NCBI RefSeq assembly: GCF_000046705.1
Contig: NC_005956.1
Coordinates: 1,343,501-1,407,500, forward strand
DNA from: Bartonella henselae str. Houston-1
GTDB taxonomy: Bacteria > Pseudomonadota > Alphaproteobacteria > Rhizobiales > Rhizobiaceae
Length of the DNA stretch: 64,000 nt
Direction: 5' to 3'
Part shown: piece after piece, positions 40,293 through 49,195 of the stretch
Position numbering within the stretch: the first letter of the stretch is position 1
Layout of the letters: each line of letters opens with the position of its first letter
Translations under genes and position numbers: made by a program
Notes under the pieces: generated by a model
Databases searched by the model: none
What the model saw: the letters and a program-made list of their open reading frames with translations, nothing else
Told to the model about the DNA's origin: nothing

Positions 40293-41096
40293 ATGCGCCT
40301 TACAGTTGTTGGTGCGAATGGAAGAATGGGACGCGAACTTATTACAGCTATTCAGCGTAGGAAAGACGTAGAACTTTGTGCTGTGCTTGTACGAAAAGGA
40401 TCATCTTTTGTAGATAAAGATGCCAGTATATTGATTGGTTCAGATTTTCTCGGTGTCCGCATCACTGATGATCCAGAAAGCGCCTTTTCTAATACTGAAG
40501 GTATTTTAGATTTTTCTCAACCACAAGCAAGTGTTCTCTATGCCAACTATGCTGCTCAAAAAAGTCTTATTCATATTATTGGCACAACAGGGTTTAGTAA
40601 AACAGAAGAAGCGCAAATTGCAGACTTTGCAAAATATACAACTATTGTCAAATCCGGAAATATGAGTCTTGGAGTTAATCTCTTGGCAAATCTTGTAAAG
40701 AGAGCCGCAAAAGCATTAGATGATGATTTCGATATTGAAATTTATGAAATGCATCACGCGAACAAAGTTGATTCTCCTTCTGGAACAGCTCTCCTTCTTG
40801 GGCAAGCAGCCGCCGAAGGCCGCAATATTATGCTAAAAAATGTGAGTGTCAACGGACGTAGTGGCCATACAGGGAAACGTGAAAAAGGCACAATTGGCTT
40901 TGCCTGTTCACGAGGTGGAACAGTTATTGGCGATCATAGCATCACTTTTGCAGGCGAAAATGAACGTATCGTTCTTTCACACATAGCACAAGAACGTTCT
41001 ATTTTTGCCAATGGCGCATTAAAAGCAGCTTTATGGGCAAAGAACCACGAAAATGGTCTTTATTCAATGCTTGATGTTTTGGGACTGAACGAATGA
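40293..41096 (+). CDS. dapB: 4-hydroxy-tetrahydrodipicolinate reductase
   Basis: The 267-residue enzyme shows [13 protein letters not shown] for NAD(P)[30 protein letters not shown] and the substrate motif [26 protein letters not shown]. It reduces the dehydratase product in lysine and meso-diaminopimelate synthesis, so it feeds the cell wall. AAGGAG precedes the ATG by 8 bases. gpmA follows after 35 bases, as in related rhizobial genomes. Confidence 0.97.
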
Positions 41097-41131
41097 ATCT
41101 TAAACAGTTTATGTAACATAGGAAATTCATA

Positions 41132-41752
41132 ATGGAACGCACACTTGTACTCATTCGTCATGGACAAAGTGAATGGAATCTCAAAAATCTCTTTACCGGT
41201 TGGAAGGACCCTGGTTTAACAGAAAAAGGCCGTACCGAAGCAATAGCAGCAGGTAAGAAACTTAAAGAAACTGGTTTAAAATTTGATATCGCTTATACAT
41301 CTGCTCTACAGCGTGCACAAAAAACAGCCCAGAACATCTTAGAACAAATGGAACAATCAGATTTAGAACTGATAAAAACCCCCGCACTGAATGAACGAAA
41401 TTATGGTGATCTCTCTGGTTTGAATAAAGATGAAGTGCGTCAAAAATGGGGAGAACAGCAAGTGCAAATATGGCGCCGCTCCTATACTATTGCTCCCCCT
41501 AATGGAGAAAGCCTTCGCGATACTGGTGCTCGTGTTTGGCCTTATTATCTTCACCATATCCAACCTCATATTTTGCGCTCTCAAACTGTTTTGATCGCAG
41601 CACACGGTAACTCTCTTCGTGCTCTTATTATGGCACTTGAAGGCTTAAATAGTGAGGAAATTATCTCTCAAGAATTAGCAACTGGCATTCCTATAGTTTA
41701 TACATTTAATTCGGACTCAACAATTTCGTCAAAGACAATCATCACCCCTTAA
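41132..41752 (+). CDS. gpmA: 2,3-bisphosphoglycerate-dependent phosphoglycerate mutase
   Basis: The 206-residue histidine phosphatase fold has [10 protein letters not shown] with the phospho-His, [17 protein letters not shown], and [13 protein letters not shown] with the second His. It interconverts 3- and 2-phosphoglycerate. The protein is shorter than the 250-residue E. coli enzyme because it lacks an internal insertion, which is normal for alphaproteobacterial forms. Confidence 0.95.
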   Translation: MERTLVLIRHGQSEWNLKNLFTGWKDPGLTEKGRTEAIAAGKKLKETGLKFDIAYTSALQRAQKTAQNILEQMEQSDLELIKTPALNERNYGDLSGLNKDEVRQKWGEQQVQIWRRSYTIAPPNGESLRDTGARVWPYYLHHIQPHILRSQTVLIAAHGNSLRALIMALEGLNSEEIISQELATGIPIVYTFNSDSTISSKTIITP

Positions 41753-41867
41753 ATTTCTGAAAGTATAATGACACAATAAGGAATTCAATCTCATAATTTT
41801 AAACTGAAAAATAAATTCTTTGATCTCTTCCTCACTCTAAAAGACTAAGCTCGTTAATCTCCACCGA

Positions 41868-41960
41868 ATTGATTTCTCTTGGGAGGTTCCTACTGCTAAG
41901 CATTTATGTGATTGACTTCATAGGCTCTATAAATAAGTTCTGCCCTGAATATTTCGTTCA
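41868..41960 (-). repeat. Decayed 3' gene end, copy B of a dispersed pair
   Basis: The minus strand reads EIIKLNEIFRAELIYRAYEV then NHINA and a stop. It matches copy A at 8105-8205, in the same orientation, with the similarity extending past the stop. It lies just upstream of tRNA-Leu. Confidence 0.5.
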
Positions 41961-42136
41961 GCTTTATTATTTCACATTTGATTGATGCACAAGAAAACTA
42001 AAATCAGACATTGATGACAATGTATTTCTTAATATAGATGAATATGCTTTCCACCTTCTGTAATGAAAGACAATGCTTACGGCACCATAGATAATTTTAT
42101 TGACAGAAGTTCCTCGCAAGCTTAGATGAATTTTAA

Positions 42137-42221
42137 GCCCAGATGGCGGAATTGGTAGACGCGCAGGTTTCAGGTACCTGTGCCGCAAGGCGTGGAGGTT
42201 CGAGTCCTCTTTTGGGCACCA
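42137..42221 (+). tRNA. tRNA-Leu (CAG)
   Basis: Acceptor GCCCAGA pairs with TTTGGGC, followed by A and encoded CCA. The anticodon CAG lies in the loop of CAGGTTTCAGGTACCTG. A long variable arm (TGCCGCAAGGCG) is present, as in class II tRNAs. It marks the left border of the accessory island with the microcin C-like genes. Confidence 0.95.
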
Positions 42222-43014
42222 TTTGATTTTATGCTAAAAATAGCTTATTGATTTTATACAATTTTTAAAGTTGAGGGATTTGTAAAGAAACGTGAGGGAA
42301 TAAGTTTTCCCAACTTACTTCTATAATTTATTCTAAATCACGACTTTTTCTCTAGATATTTTTGAGCTATTCTAAACGTCCAAAGTATTTACACTTTCAA
42401 AAAAGCAAAACCTTTGAAGCTCTCTCCTTACCACAGCACAATCATTAAAGTTTAATACAAACGAGCTTTGACTATTTTTAAGAATAAATGCGATTTTAAT
42501 AACATCATAAAAACAATTTAGCTTTCCATAAATTGCTGTTAATCTGTAGATCGCATCTTAAGAAATAAAAAAACTTCTATCGTCACTTTACCTTGCAAAA
42601 GCTAAGCTGAACCATGCTAAATTGGTCAACCGTGTAAATGAAACTTAATGACAAATTTTCTTTTTCACCCACTCCTGATTTTTTTAAATGCAACAAAACA
42701 TACCTCCAATTGTTTGCAAAAAAGAATTCCATTAGAATTAGATAATTGGAATAATACAAACAAAAGAACGTCTAATTGTGCTAGGAAAAAACAATAGAAT
42801 CTTCAGCAATAGAGAAATATCAAAGTGATAGCATAAGGTTTTTGTGACAGAATAATTTGCAACTAATGAGAGTAGAATAACGTACTGCTCATAAAAAATA
42901 AAATTCAAGCTAAACAAAGTGCATTTGTTTGCAAAATATAAAAATAGCTATAAATTCGGAGAGATTTTATTTGTTAAGTAAAATTCCATTAAATATTTTT
43001 TATAAAATAATCAC
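42222..43014. other. AT-rich spacer at the left of the microcin C-like locus
   Basis: About 790 bases, very AT-rich, with no coding frame of note. It lies between tRNA-Leu and the candidate mcc promoter and is probably island DNA. Confidence 0.45.
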
Positions 43015-43041
43015 TTTACATCATAAAAATGTGTTTACAAT
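43015..43041 (+). promoter_or_regulatory. Candidate promoter of the microcin C-like operon
   Basis: TTTACA (43015-43020) and TACAAT (43036-43041) are 15 bases apart; an alternative -10, AATAAT, follows at 18 bases. Transcription would start near 43049, about 67 bases before the 8-codon ORF. A small stem (ACAGA/TCTGT) lies in that leader. Confidence 0.35.
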
Positions 43042-43115
43042 AATGACGTTTTAACACAGATTTTCCTCTGTCGATGAATAGTGAATAACAAAAACATAGA
43101 AATTAACTGGATGTC

Positions 43116-43142
43116 ATGGATTATAGAAATTATAACGCATAA
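43116..43142 (+). CDS. Candidate MccA-like precursor heptapeptide/octapeptide
   Basis: An 8-codon ORF encodes MDYRNYNA and stops. It lies exactly where mccA lies in microcin C operons: after a promoter-like site, directly before a strong hairpin, then mccB. E. coli MccA is MRTGNAN; here the Asn residues are also at positions 5 and 7, but an extra Ala follows. Known MccB enzymes act on a C-terminal Asn, so this either is an atypical or mutated precursor or is chance. The ribosome site is weak (GGA 4 bases before ATG). Confidence 0.4.
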   Translation: MDYRNYNA

Positions 43143-43151
43143 GATTGCATT

Positions 43152-43182
43152 CTTTTCCCTGAAATTACTTTTCAGGGAAAAG
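43152..43182 (+). terminator. Perfect 13-bp hairpin between candidate mccA and mccB
   Basis: CTTTTCCCTGAAA pairs without mismatch with TTTCAGGGAAAAG around the loop TTACT. It is followed by TTAGTTTG. In E. coli a terminator-like hairpin between mccA and mccB makes abundant short mccA RNA and limited read-through; the same role is inferred. Confidence 0.75.
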
Positions 43183-43212
43183 TTAGTTTGATAAGTAAAT
43201 GGGGGAGGAATA

Positions 43213-44277
43213 ATGGAACAGCAATATATTTTGGGAAAATACACACGTGTTGTTGTCCATAAAAAGAATGCAATTTTTGGTGCAGGTTCAAAGCAATTTA
43301 TTATCAATGATCGAAAACACTGGGAAAACTTGGTACTTCTCGCAGCACAGTGGATCGAGAAAAAGACGAAAGAAGAAACTTACAATTCGCTATCGTCAAT
43401 CATGTCAAGAGAAAACTTTAACCGTGCATTTAACTTTCTTTTTTCTAACCACTTTCTTGTTTTGGCTGAAACATCAGACAATATCTTCCATAATCGGTAT
43501 TCTAGAAGTCATCTCCATTATCAAAGTTACGGTATGCATCCAGCCTCCGTTCAGCATACCCTTTCACAAAAAGTGGTCGTCATTTTAGGATGCGGCGGGA
43601 TTGGTAATCATGTATCAGCAATACTAGCATCCTCCGGCGTCGGAAAATTAATTCTCGTTGACAATGATGTGATCGAGATGACCAACCTTACCAGACAAAT
43701 TCTTTTTACTGAAGAAGATATAGGGCTTCCGAAAACAACTGTTCTTCAACGTGAGCTGATACGGAGAAACAGCCAAAGTGAAGTTCATGAGTTACAAATG
43801 TTCATTACTGAAAAAGAAGATATCAACAAATTACCCAAAGCAGATTTATGGATCATTTCTGCTGATTCACCTGATATGCTAAGACCATGGATAAATGAAT
43901 GGTGTGTAAAAAATAAACAAGCCTATATAAATTCAGGTTATGTCAACGATATAGCTATTTTTGGTCCTTTTTACATACCTGGACAAACTGGTTGCTATGC
44001 ATGCAGCACATCTATAGAAAATCTTCCCGAAAAAGGTGATTCTTTAATCCACGAAGCTTGCACTGCTATCAATAATAACTTCAAAGTTGCGACATTTCCT
44101 CCTGTAAACGCCCTTTCAGCTGCCATGTGTGCCAATGATGCTCTTAAGTTTTTAGGTGGTTATGGCAATCTGCTTTCCATAGATCGCCGTGTGGGGATAT
44201 GGAGCAGCCAACTTTTCACAGAAGAACGTTCTCTAAAGAAAAATCCTCACTGTAAGGTCTGTGGAACACCACAATGA
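43213..44277 (+). CDS. mccB: MccB-like peptide adenylyltransferase (E1/ThiF superfamily)
   Basis: The 354 residues match the E. coli MccB layout from memory, including its length of about 350. Residues 1-95 form the MccB-specific N-terminal peptide-binding domain (ILGKYTRVVVH). RYSRSHLHYQSYG is near 96-107, the ATP-binding loop ILGCGGIGNH at 124-133, DND-x5-TNLTRQ at 150-162, SAD at 216-218, INSGYVNDIAIFGPFY at 239-254, and the zinc ligands are C261-x2-C264 and C347-x2-C350. MccB attaches AMP to the C-terminal Asn of a ribosomal heptapeptide, converting it through a succinimide to a peptidyl-nucleotide that poisons Asp-tRNA synthetase. GGGGGAGGA before the ATG is a strong ribosome site. The next gene overlaps by ATGA. 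Substrate identity is inference. Confidence 0.88.
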   Translation: MEQQYILGKYTRVVVHKKNAIFGAGSKQFIINDRKHWENLVLLAAQWIEKKTKEETYNSLSSIMSRENFNRAFNFLFSNHFLVLAETSDNIFHNRYSRSHLHYQSYGMHPASVQHTLSQKVVVILGCGGIGNHVSAILASSGVGKLILVDNDVIEMTNLTRQILFTEEDIGLPKTTVLQRELIRRNSQSEVHELQMFITEKEDINKLPKADLWIISADSPDMLRPWINEWCVKNKQAYINSGYVNDIAIFGPFYIPGQTGCYACSTSIENLPEKGDSLIHEACTAINNNFKVATFPPVNALSAAMCANDALKFLGGYGNLLSIDRRVGIWSSQLFTEERSLKKNPHCKVCGTPQ

Positions 44278-45536
44278 ACAGACCACGCACCCTCGCTCTC
44301 GCCTATGGATCCTATAATGCAGCACGAATGCTGATTGGTGTCTACCATACGATTTTTTTAATATCTATGGGAGTGAGTCTGGCGCAATTGGCTCTGCTTC
44401 AAGTTGCCTTTTCCCTAACCATTCTACTTCTTGATTTTCCCTGTGCTGTTCTCTCAGACAGATATCGGCGTAAATATTCTGTTATAGCTGGGGTCATCAT
44501 GACAGGCGCATTTTATCTTCTCTGCCTTAAAGCCCCCAATATGGCAATCCTTATCATTGCACAAATCCTCTATGCCGCGGGAATTTGCCTCATTGCCAGT
44601 GCCATTGACGGATGGATTTATCACTCACTGGACAACAAACAAGATCGCTTTTCGCATTATGCCCATTTCTACCACCAAGTAAATTCTTTCGGTAGCATTA
44701 TTAGCGGCATCATAGGAATTGGCACGATATACTACTCTGGACAATATTTTATGGGATATATCATTTCGTGTTTGATGATGAGCATTATCTTTTTAATATT
44801 TTTGATTGTTCCTGAAGAAAAAAAGACAGCGATTGAAAAATACAAAACAACAACGATCCTCCACCATGCCAAAGAAACACTGTGGATCTTTCAAAATACC
44901 ATGGGAGGAGCATGGTTTATTTTTCTCATGTGCCTTTTTAATGCTGGCATTCAAATTATTTATCATTTCTGGCAACCGATAACACTTTCAACGAGCAAAA
45001 TCGACTACCTTAACAGTTCGCAAATGCTCACACTTATGTGCTGCCATATAGGAGCTTTTTCAGCGCAATATTTTTCAAATCTACTGATGTCTCAATATCA
45101 TGTATTAGATAACAAATATAGGAATTCTGTAAAATATTTTTCATTCTTTTCTGCCCTGATGTGCATAGCACTTTATTTTTTAGTTCATGGCAATCAAACA
45201 GCTGTAGCAATTATCGCATTTTCGTTAATCCATGGATTTATTTGCACCGTACCCATCGGAGCAAAAAGTTTGTTTTTCTCAGAACTTAACCAAAAACAAA
45301 CTCAGCACATTTCTGGTGTCATTGGCGCCGTATCTTTCAGTGGACGAATATTTTCAATTGCGGTCTTAAGCATCATCTCTTTTCTGCCTGCAAAAATTTC
45401 ACCGTCTTATTATCTGATATTACCGACCGTGACTTTTTTCATGTGTGGTTTGGTCCTCATGAGATGGATGTCCCACTCTCGCAAAGCTCTACGAAAAGAA
45501 AACCATACAATGACCGCTCAAAATGATGCCTCTTGA
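44274..45536 (+). CDS. mccC: MccC-like MFS exporter
   Basis: The 420-residue protein has about 12 membrane helices and the MFS motif-A region between helices 2 and 3 (DFPCAVLSDRYRRKYSVIAG). Its start overlaps the mccB-like stop (ATGA), so they are translated together. MccC pumps out finished microcin C and so gives part of the self-immunity. The assignment rests on the coupling to mccB and on MFS membership; on sequence alone it would be only an MFS transporter. No mccD (carboxymethyl/aminopropyl tailoring), mccE (acetyltransferase) or mccF (peptidase) gene is visible around it, so export would be the only local protection. Confidence 0.75.
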   Translation: MNRPRTLALAYGSYNAARMLIGVYHTIFLISMGVSLAQLALLQVAFSLTILLLDFPCAVLSDRYRRKYSVIAGVIMTGAFYLLCLKAPNMAILIIAQILYAAGICLIASAIDGWIYHSLDNKQDRFSHYAHFYHQVNSFGSIISGIIGIGTIYYSGQYFMGYIISCLMMSIIFLIFLIVPEEKKTAIEKYKTTTILHHAKETLWIFQNTMGGAWFIFLMCLFNAGIQIIYHFWQPITLSTSKIDYLNSSQMLTLMCCHIGAFSAQYFSNLLMSQYHVLDNKYRNSVKYFSFFSALMCIALYFLVHGNQTAVAIIAFSLIHGFICTVPIGAKSLFFSELNQKQTQHISGVIGAVSFSGRIFSIAVLSIISFLPAKISPSYYLILPTVTFFMCGLVLMRWMSHSRKALRKENHTMTAQNDAS

Positions 45537-46669
45537 AATATGACCAACACCTCTTTAAACCATCTTGTACATCAACACTTCAAGATATGAGGCATACACC
45601 ACAATGAGAAACAGCCTCATTGCACGTAAAACACTTGTTGTCTCTAATAGGCTCACACCCCTCACAAAGAACAGAAAGTCATTATAGTATAAATGCACGC
45701 ACGTTTTACAAAAACATCTTTCAAGACCCCCAAGCTCATTTCGCGAAATCATCCATAAACAACAGCATAACCAAAAATCCGTTGTTCATCACCTTCTTTA
45801 TACTTATGAAGGTGAAAACTGACAGCATCATTCTATTTGCCAACTCAAAATGTTACCACAATCCTTCCATTGAAACAGTTCATAAAAGATATTTTTTACT
45901 CCTTTCTTGAAGAGTTCTTATCCACACACTACCGTCACTTATGACTTGCAAGCGAATGATTTTGATTGATTCAAAATAAGAAGATGTGAAATAAGAAAAT
46001 CTTATGATATTCAGAGCTCTCATTGACATAACAAAATGATGAATGATCATTATAAATAATGTATTGCCTTTAACTGAAAACAGAGCAAATCATAGAACAG
46101 ATTCCAACGAGAGCCACTTAAAACTATAGCAGATATTCTTCTCCCCAATATCTTACCCATTCTCATTTGTATCAAATACGTGTAAGGTAATGATGCCTGC
46201 ATTGCTAACTTTTTCATAGCATCCTTCATAAAAAAACTGTCGCAATAAAAAGTGCAAGAAACGGACAACGCTTCACTTCATACCCTAAGTAGAGTAACCT
46301 ATAGAAAGCAAAAAATGATGAATAAATGATAATCAAGCCAACGGGTGAAATCTCTCTCTAGCCTAAATGGAGAATCGAAATGCCTAAAAAACACTTCCAA
46401 ATACAGTGTGAATTCATTCAACGACAATTACGATTTTGATACCCCCTGTAAGTTACGCCACTTAACCGCCCTGTCTCATCTCATGAAAAAAATCACTAAC
46501 AGAATAATAACACTGTGTGCATATGAGTGATGGATCTAAGGAAAAGAAACACAAAAATTATAGAACAAGAAAGTTTGTTAACAACTACAAAATCACGCTT
46601 TCTGCATTACGAAACAGAGAGATTTCTTAAATCTAAATCACACAAACTTAGTGAGGGTTCATTGGCATA
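45537..46669. other. Degenerate island DNA after mccC
   Basis: No intact gene. A long imperfect inverted repeat (ATGCCTC ... GAGGCAT, 45526-45598) may end the mcc transcript. A decayed repeat matching 30640-30905 sits at about 45940-46230 in the same orientation. The remainder is AT-rich with only short frames. Confidence 0.45.
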
Positions 46670-46913
46670 GCTCTTCGAACCGAATAGGATAGAGTATCAC
46701 CAAAAAGCCGTTCAAAGATCAGAAGACCTCCATTATCATAAAAGCGTTGGAATTTTATATGAACACATTCCATACCAAACAATCAAAAAACAGTTCATAA
46801 CAGCATTTGAACCACGCAAAGGATTCTCTACAATAGCGAAAAATCTTCTGAAAGCATGCTATAGTCTTTTTAAATGGACGAGTGATTTAGAATATAATTC
46901 AACTTTAGGATAA
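46670..46913 (+). pseudogene. Possible tyrosine-recombinase (integrase) fragment
   Basis: A 70-odd codon open frame without start reads IEYHQKAVQRSEDLHYH, IPYQTIKKQFITAFEP and AKNLLKACYSLFKWTSDLEY before a stop. The last segment resembles the core-binding domain of phage integrases (A-x-N-x-L-x-x-x-x-x-L-F-x-W-x-x-x-x-x-Y). The catalytic domain is missing. Its position 600 bases from tRNA-Ser suits an island integrase remnant. Confidence 0.35.
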
Positions 46914-47522
46914 AAAAAACTTTCAAAACAAACATAGCTCCTCCTTTTAAAGAAAAAAAGACGCAGAAAAATATTATTAAGGATAGAATCTTAGATTTAT
47001 GAACATGTCTGAACTGTTTTTTTTCTTAAGATTTGCGCTGGAACAGCATTATTTGAACCAGGGGCAAAACGTAAAAGATTACATCCTTCCTTAAAAAACA
47101 GAAATAAAGTAAATTCTACACAGGTATCTTTCTCCTCATGTTACCTGAACTAGTTATAACACTTGGAGTTTGTCTATCGGAAATAAAACACTCCTCTGCG
47201 CTAAAAGCAGCTCAAAAATGACCAAAGAAAATTCTGACAATCTGTTTTATAAAGCGTTTTCTAAGCAGAAACGAAAAAATCAGCATATAAATTGGAAAAT
47301 GAGCATAAACCCACCCTGTCAATGCAAGCATGATAATTTCACAAATGAAAACGCTCGTTGGCAGGACTGAAGATAATACGATATCATTCTATACTCAAAA
47401 AGGATGAACAAGAGAATCAACCCAAAAACTGCAAAAAAGCACAGAATATATAAAAAATAAATCAGCAAATGCAAGGAATACCCCCCCCTCACCTTCACAT
47501 AACCTATTGATTGTATTGAAAA
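46914..47522. other. Spacer between integrase-like remnant and tRNA-Ser
   Basis: About 600 AT-rich bases; short frames only (for example 47170-47370) without ribosome sites or recognisable domains. Confidence 0.4.
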
Positions 47523-47613
47523 TGGCGGAGAGGAAGAGATTCGAACTCTCGAGAGCCTTTTGAGCCCTACTCCCTTAGCAGGGGAGCGCCTTCGACCACT
47601 CGGCCACCTCTCC
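47523..47613 (-). tRNA. tRNA-Ser (GCT)
   Basis: On the minus strand acceptor GGAGAGG pairs with CCTCTCC, followed by G and encoded CCA. The anticodon GCT sits in CTCCCCTGCTAAGGGAG and a long variable arm is present. It forms the right border of the accessory island. Confidence 0.95.
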
Positions 47614-47932
47614 AAGGGTGGTGAATAAACGGTATGAATACAAAGTGCAAGACATTTTCGATTTTTTTCAAAAATATCTGATCGTTTTCTGTTTTATCGA
47701 TCTCATTAGAAAAAAATTAACAAATGAAAATTGTGACTTTTTTACCACATTTCCTTGAATAGTAGTATGGATACTCTTTAAAAAGATAATTTCATATTTG
47801 TATATCGAAAAAAGAACAGTATAGCTGGAATCATAGTTACAAAATGTTTTAGTATGTCTTTATTTGTATTTAATAAGTTGAGCAAATAATATTCCCTAAG
47901 AGGGTTAACTTATCTTTTACTGGAGATCCATT
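47614..47932 (+). promoter_or_regulatory. Upstream region of the porin gene
   Basis: About 320 bases without a gene. TGGAGATCC just before the ATG is the porin ribosome site. The AT-rich part near 47850-47900 should hold its promoter, but no single box pair is convincing. Confidence 0.4.
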
Positions 47933-49141
47933 ATGAATGTTAAGTCCATCCTTTTAAGCTCTACAGTAGCTTTTGTAGCAATTTCTGGAGCACAAGCAGC
48001 TTCAACGTTTATTGCAGAACCAGAGCCTGTAGAGTTTGTTCGCGTTTGCGATGCATATGGCAAAGGGTATTTCTATATCCCTGGAACAGAGACCTGCATG
48101 CGTTTGTCAGGAAATGTCCGCGCTGATTTTATAGGTGGTGATAACATCGATGCAAACACTAATGCCGATTTAAATACTAAAAATAAAACCTATAGTGCAT
48201 CCTCACGGTTAACCCTTGTTTTTCAAGCTGCTTCTGAAACAGAATTGGGAACACTTCGCTCTTATGCCCGGATCTTCTCAAACTGGAATAACGGTCAAAA
48301 CAAAGATGGTGCAAAACTTACAGCCGCATACATTGAACTTGGTGGTTTTCGTGTAGGTCTTGACGATACAATTTTCAGCAGTTGGACCGGTGGCTACGGC
48401 AACGTTATAAATGACGACAGTGTAGCACCAGCAGGTAATATACGCACCAATTTTATTTCTTACACCTTTAGTGGCGATACTGGGTTCTCCGCTATTATTG
48501 GAGCTGAATTAGGCAATGATTCAATCCCTACTCTTGCCGAAGGTAAAGAATATTATTACATCAATAAAGAGGATAAAGTTGCTGTCGTTTCTAATGAGAG
48601 CTTTCCAAGCAAAAGAATAAAGAACTACACTCCAAATCTGGTTTTTGGTATAAAATTTATGCAAAAATGGGGTGGCTTTTCAACAGTTGCTGCATATGAT
48701 GCTTACTACAAAAAATGGGCTGGTAAAGTACGCTTAGATTTTAATGTCAATGATCGTTTAAATCTATGGGTAATGGGTGGTTATAAAAATAATATTGATT
48801 ACTATACAAAAGACGAAAACAATGCACTGTCACGACAGAGCTCAACAATTTATGCAAACTGGGGTGGCAAATGGGCAGCGTGGGCTGGAGCAACTTACAA
48901 ACTCACTCCACAAGCAAATTTGAATGCTCAAGTCTCTTATAGTGCTGTAAAAACCTTTGCGACTTCTGTAAATGTTGCATACACGCTTATTCCAGGCTTT
49001 GTGATTACACCTGAACTTACTTACGTTTCGTGGAATGATGATCGTACTTTTAAGGGTGTGAACAATGATACAACCTATAGCCATGCTCTCAATGGAAAAA
49101 GTGCTTTACAAGGTATGATTCGCTTCCAACGTTCATTTTAA
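47933..49141 (+). CDS. omp43: Outer-membrane porin, Omp2b/Omp43 family
   Basis: The 402 residues start with a signal peptide (MNVKSILLSSTVAFVAISGA, cleavage after AQA). The porin_2 signature EFVRVCDAYGKGYFYIPGT then ETCMRLSGNVRADF follows, with its two conserved cysteines. The body is made of amphipathic strands and the protein ends in Phe (GMIRFQRSF), as outer-membrane barrels do. Bartonella Omp43 is an abundant porin also reported to bind host cells; orthology is inferred from family and size. The gene has its own upstream region and a clear terminator, so it is monocistronic. Confidence 0.9.
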   Translation: MNVKSILLSSTVAFVAISGAQAASTFIAEPEPVEFVRVCDAYGKGYFYIPGTETCMRLSGNVRADFIGGDNIDANTNADLNTKNKTYSASSRLTLVFQAASETELGTLRSYARIFSNWNNGQNKDGAKLTAAYIELGGFRVGLDDTIFSSWTGGYGNVINDDSVAPAGNIRTNFISYTFSGDTGFSAIIGAELGNDSIPTLAEGKEYYYINKEDKVAVVSNESFPSKRIKNYTPNLVFGIKFMQKWGGFSTVAAYDAYYKKWAGKVRLDFNVNDRLNLWVMGGYKNNIDYYTKDENNALSRQSSTIYANWGGKWAAWAGATYKLTPQANLNAQVSYSAVKTFATSVNVAYTLIPGFVITPELTYVSWNDDRTFKGVNNDTTYSHALNGKSALQGMIRFQRSF

Positions 49142-49160
49142 TCTTTTTGGATTCGATTAA

Positions 49161-49195
49161 AAAAAACTGGCAACTTATTGTTGTCAGTTTTTTTG
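49161..49195 (+). terminator. Rho-independent terminator of the porin gene
   Basis: AAAAAACTGGCAAC pairs with GTTGTCAGTTTTTT (one wobble) around TTATT and ends in a T run, 20 bases after the porin stop. Confidence 0.85.

Noticed and set aside
42971..43054. TTG-started 27-codon ORF with GGAGAG upstream, considered as an alternative MccA precursor
   Set aside because: It ends in Phe, begins with TTG, and overlaps the best promoter candidate of the mcc-like operon.
43081..43191. GTG-started frame crossing the candidate mccA region
   Set aside because: It reads straight through the 13-bp hairpin, ends in Val, and has no ribosome site.
43213..44277. Assignment as ThiF or MoeB for thiamine or molybdopterin synthesis
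   Set aside because: The roughly 100-residue N-terminal domain, the RYSRxxLHYQSYG motif and the coupled MFS exporter fit MccB; no ThiS- or MoaD-like gene adjoins it.
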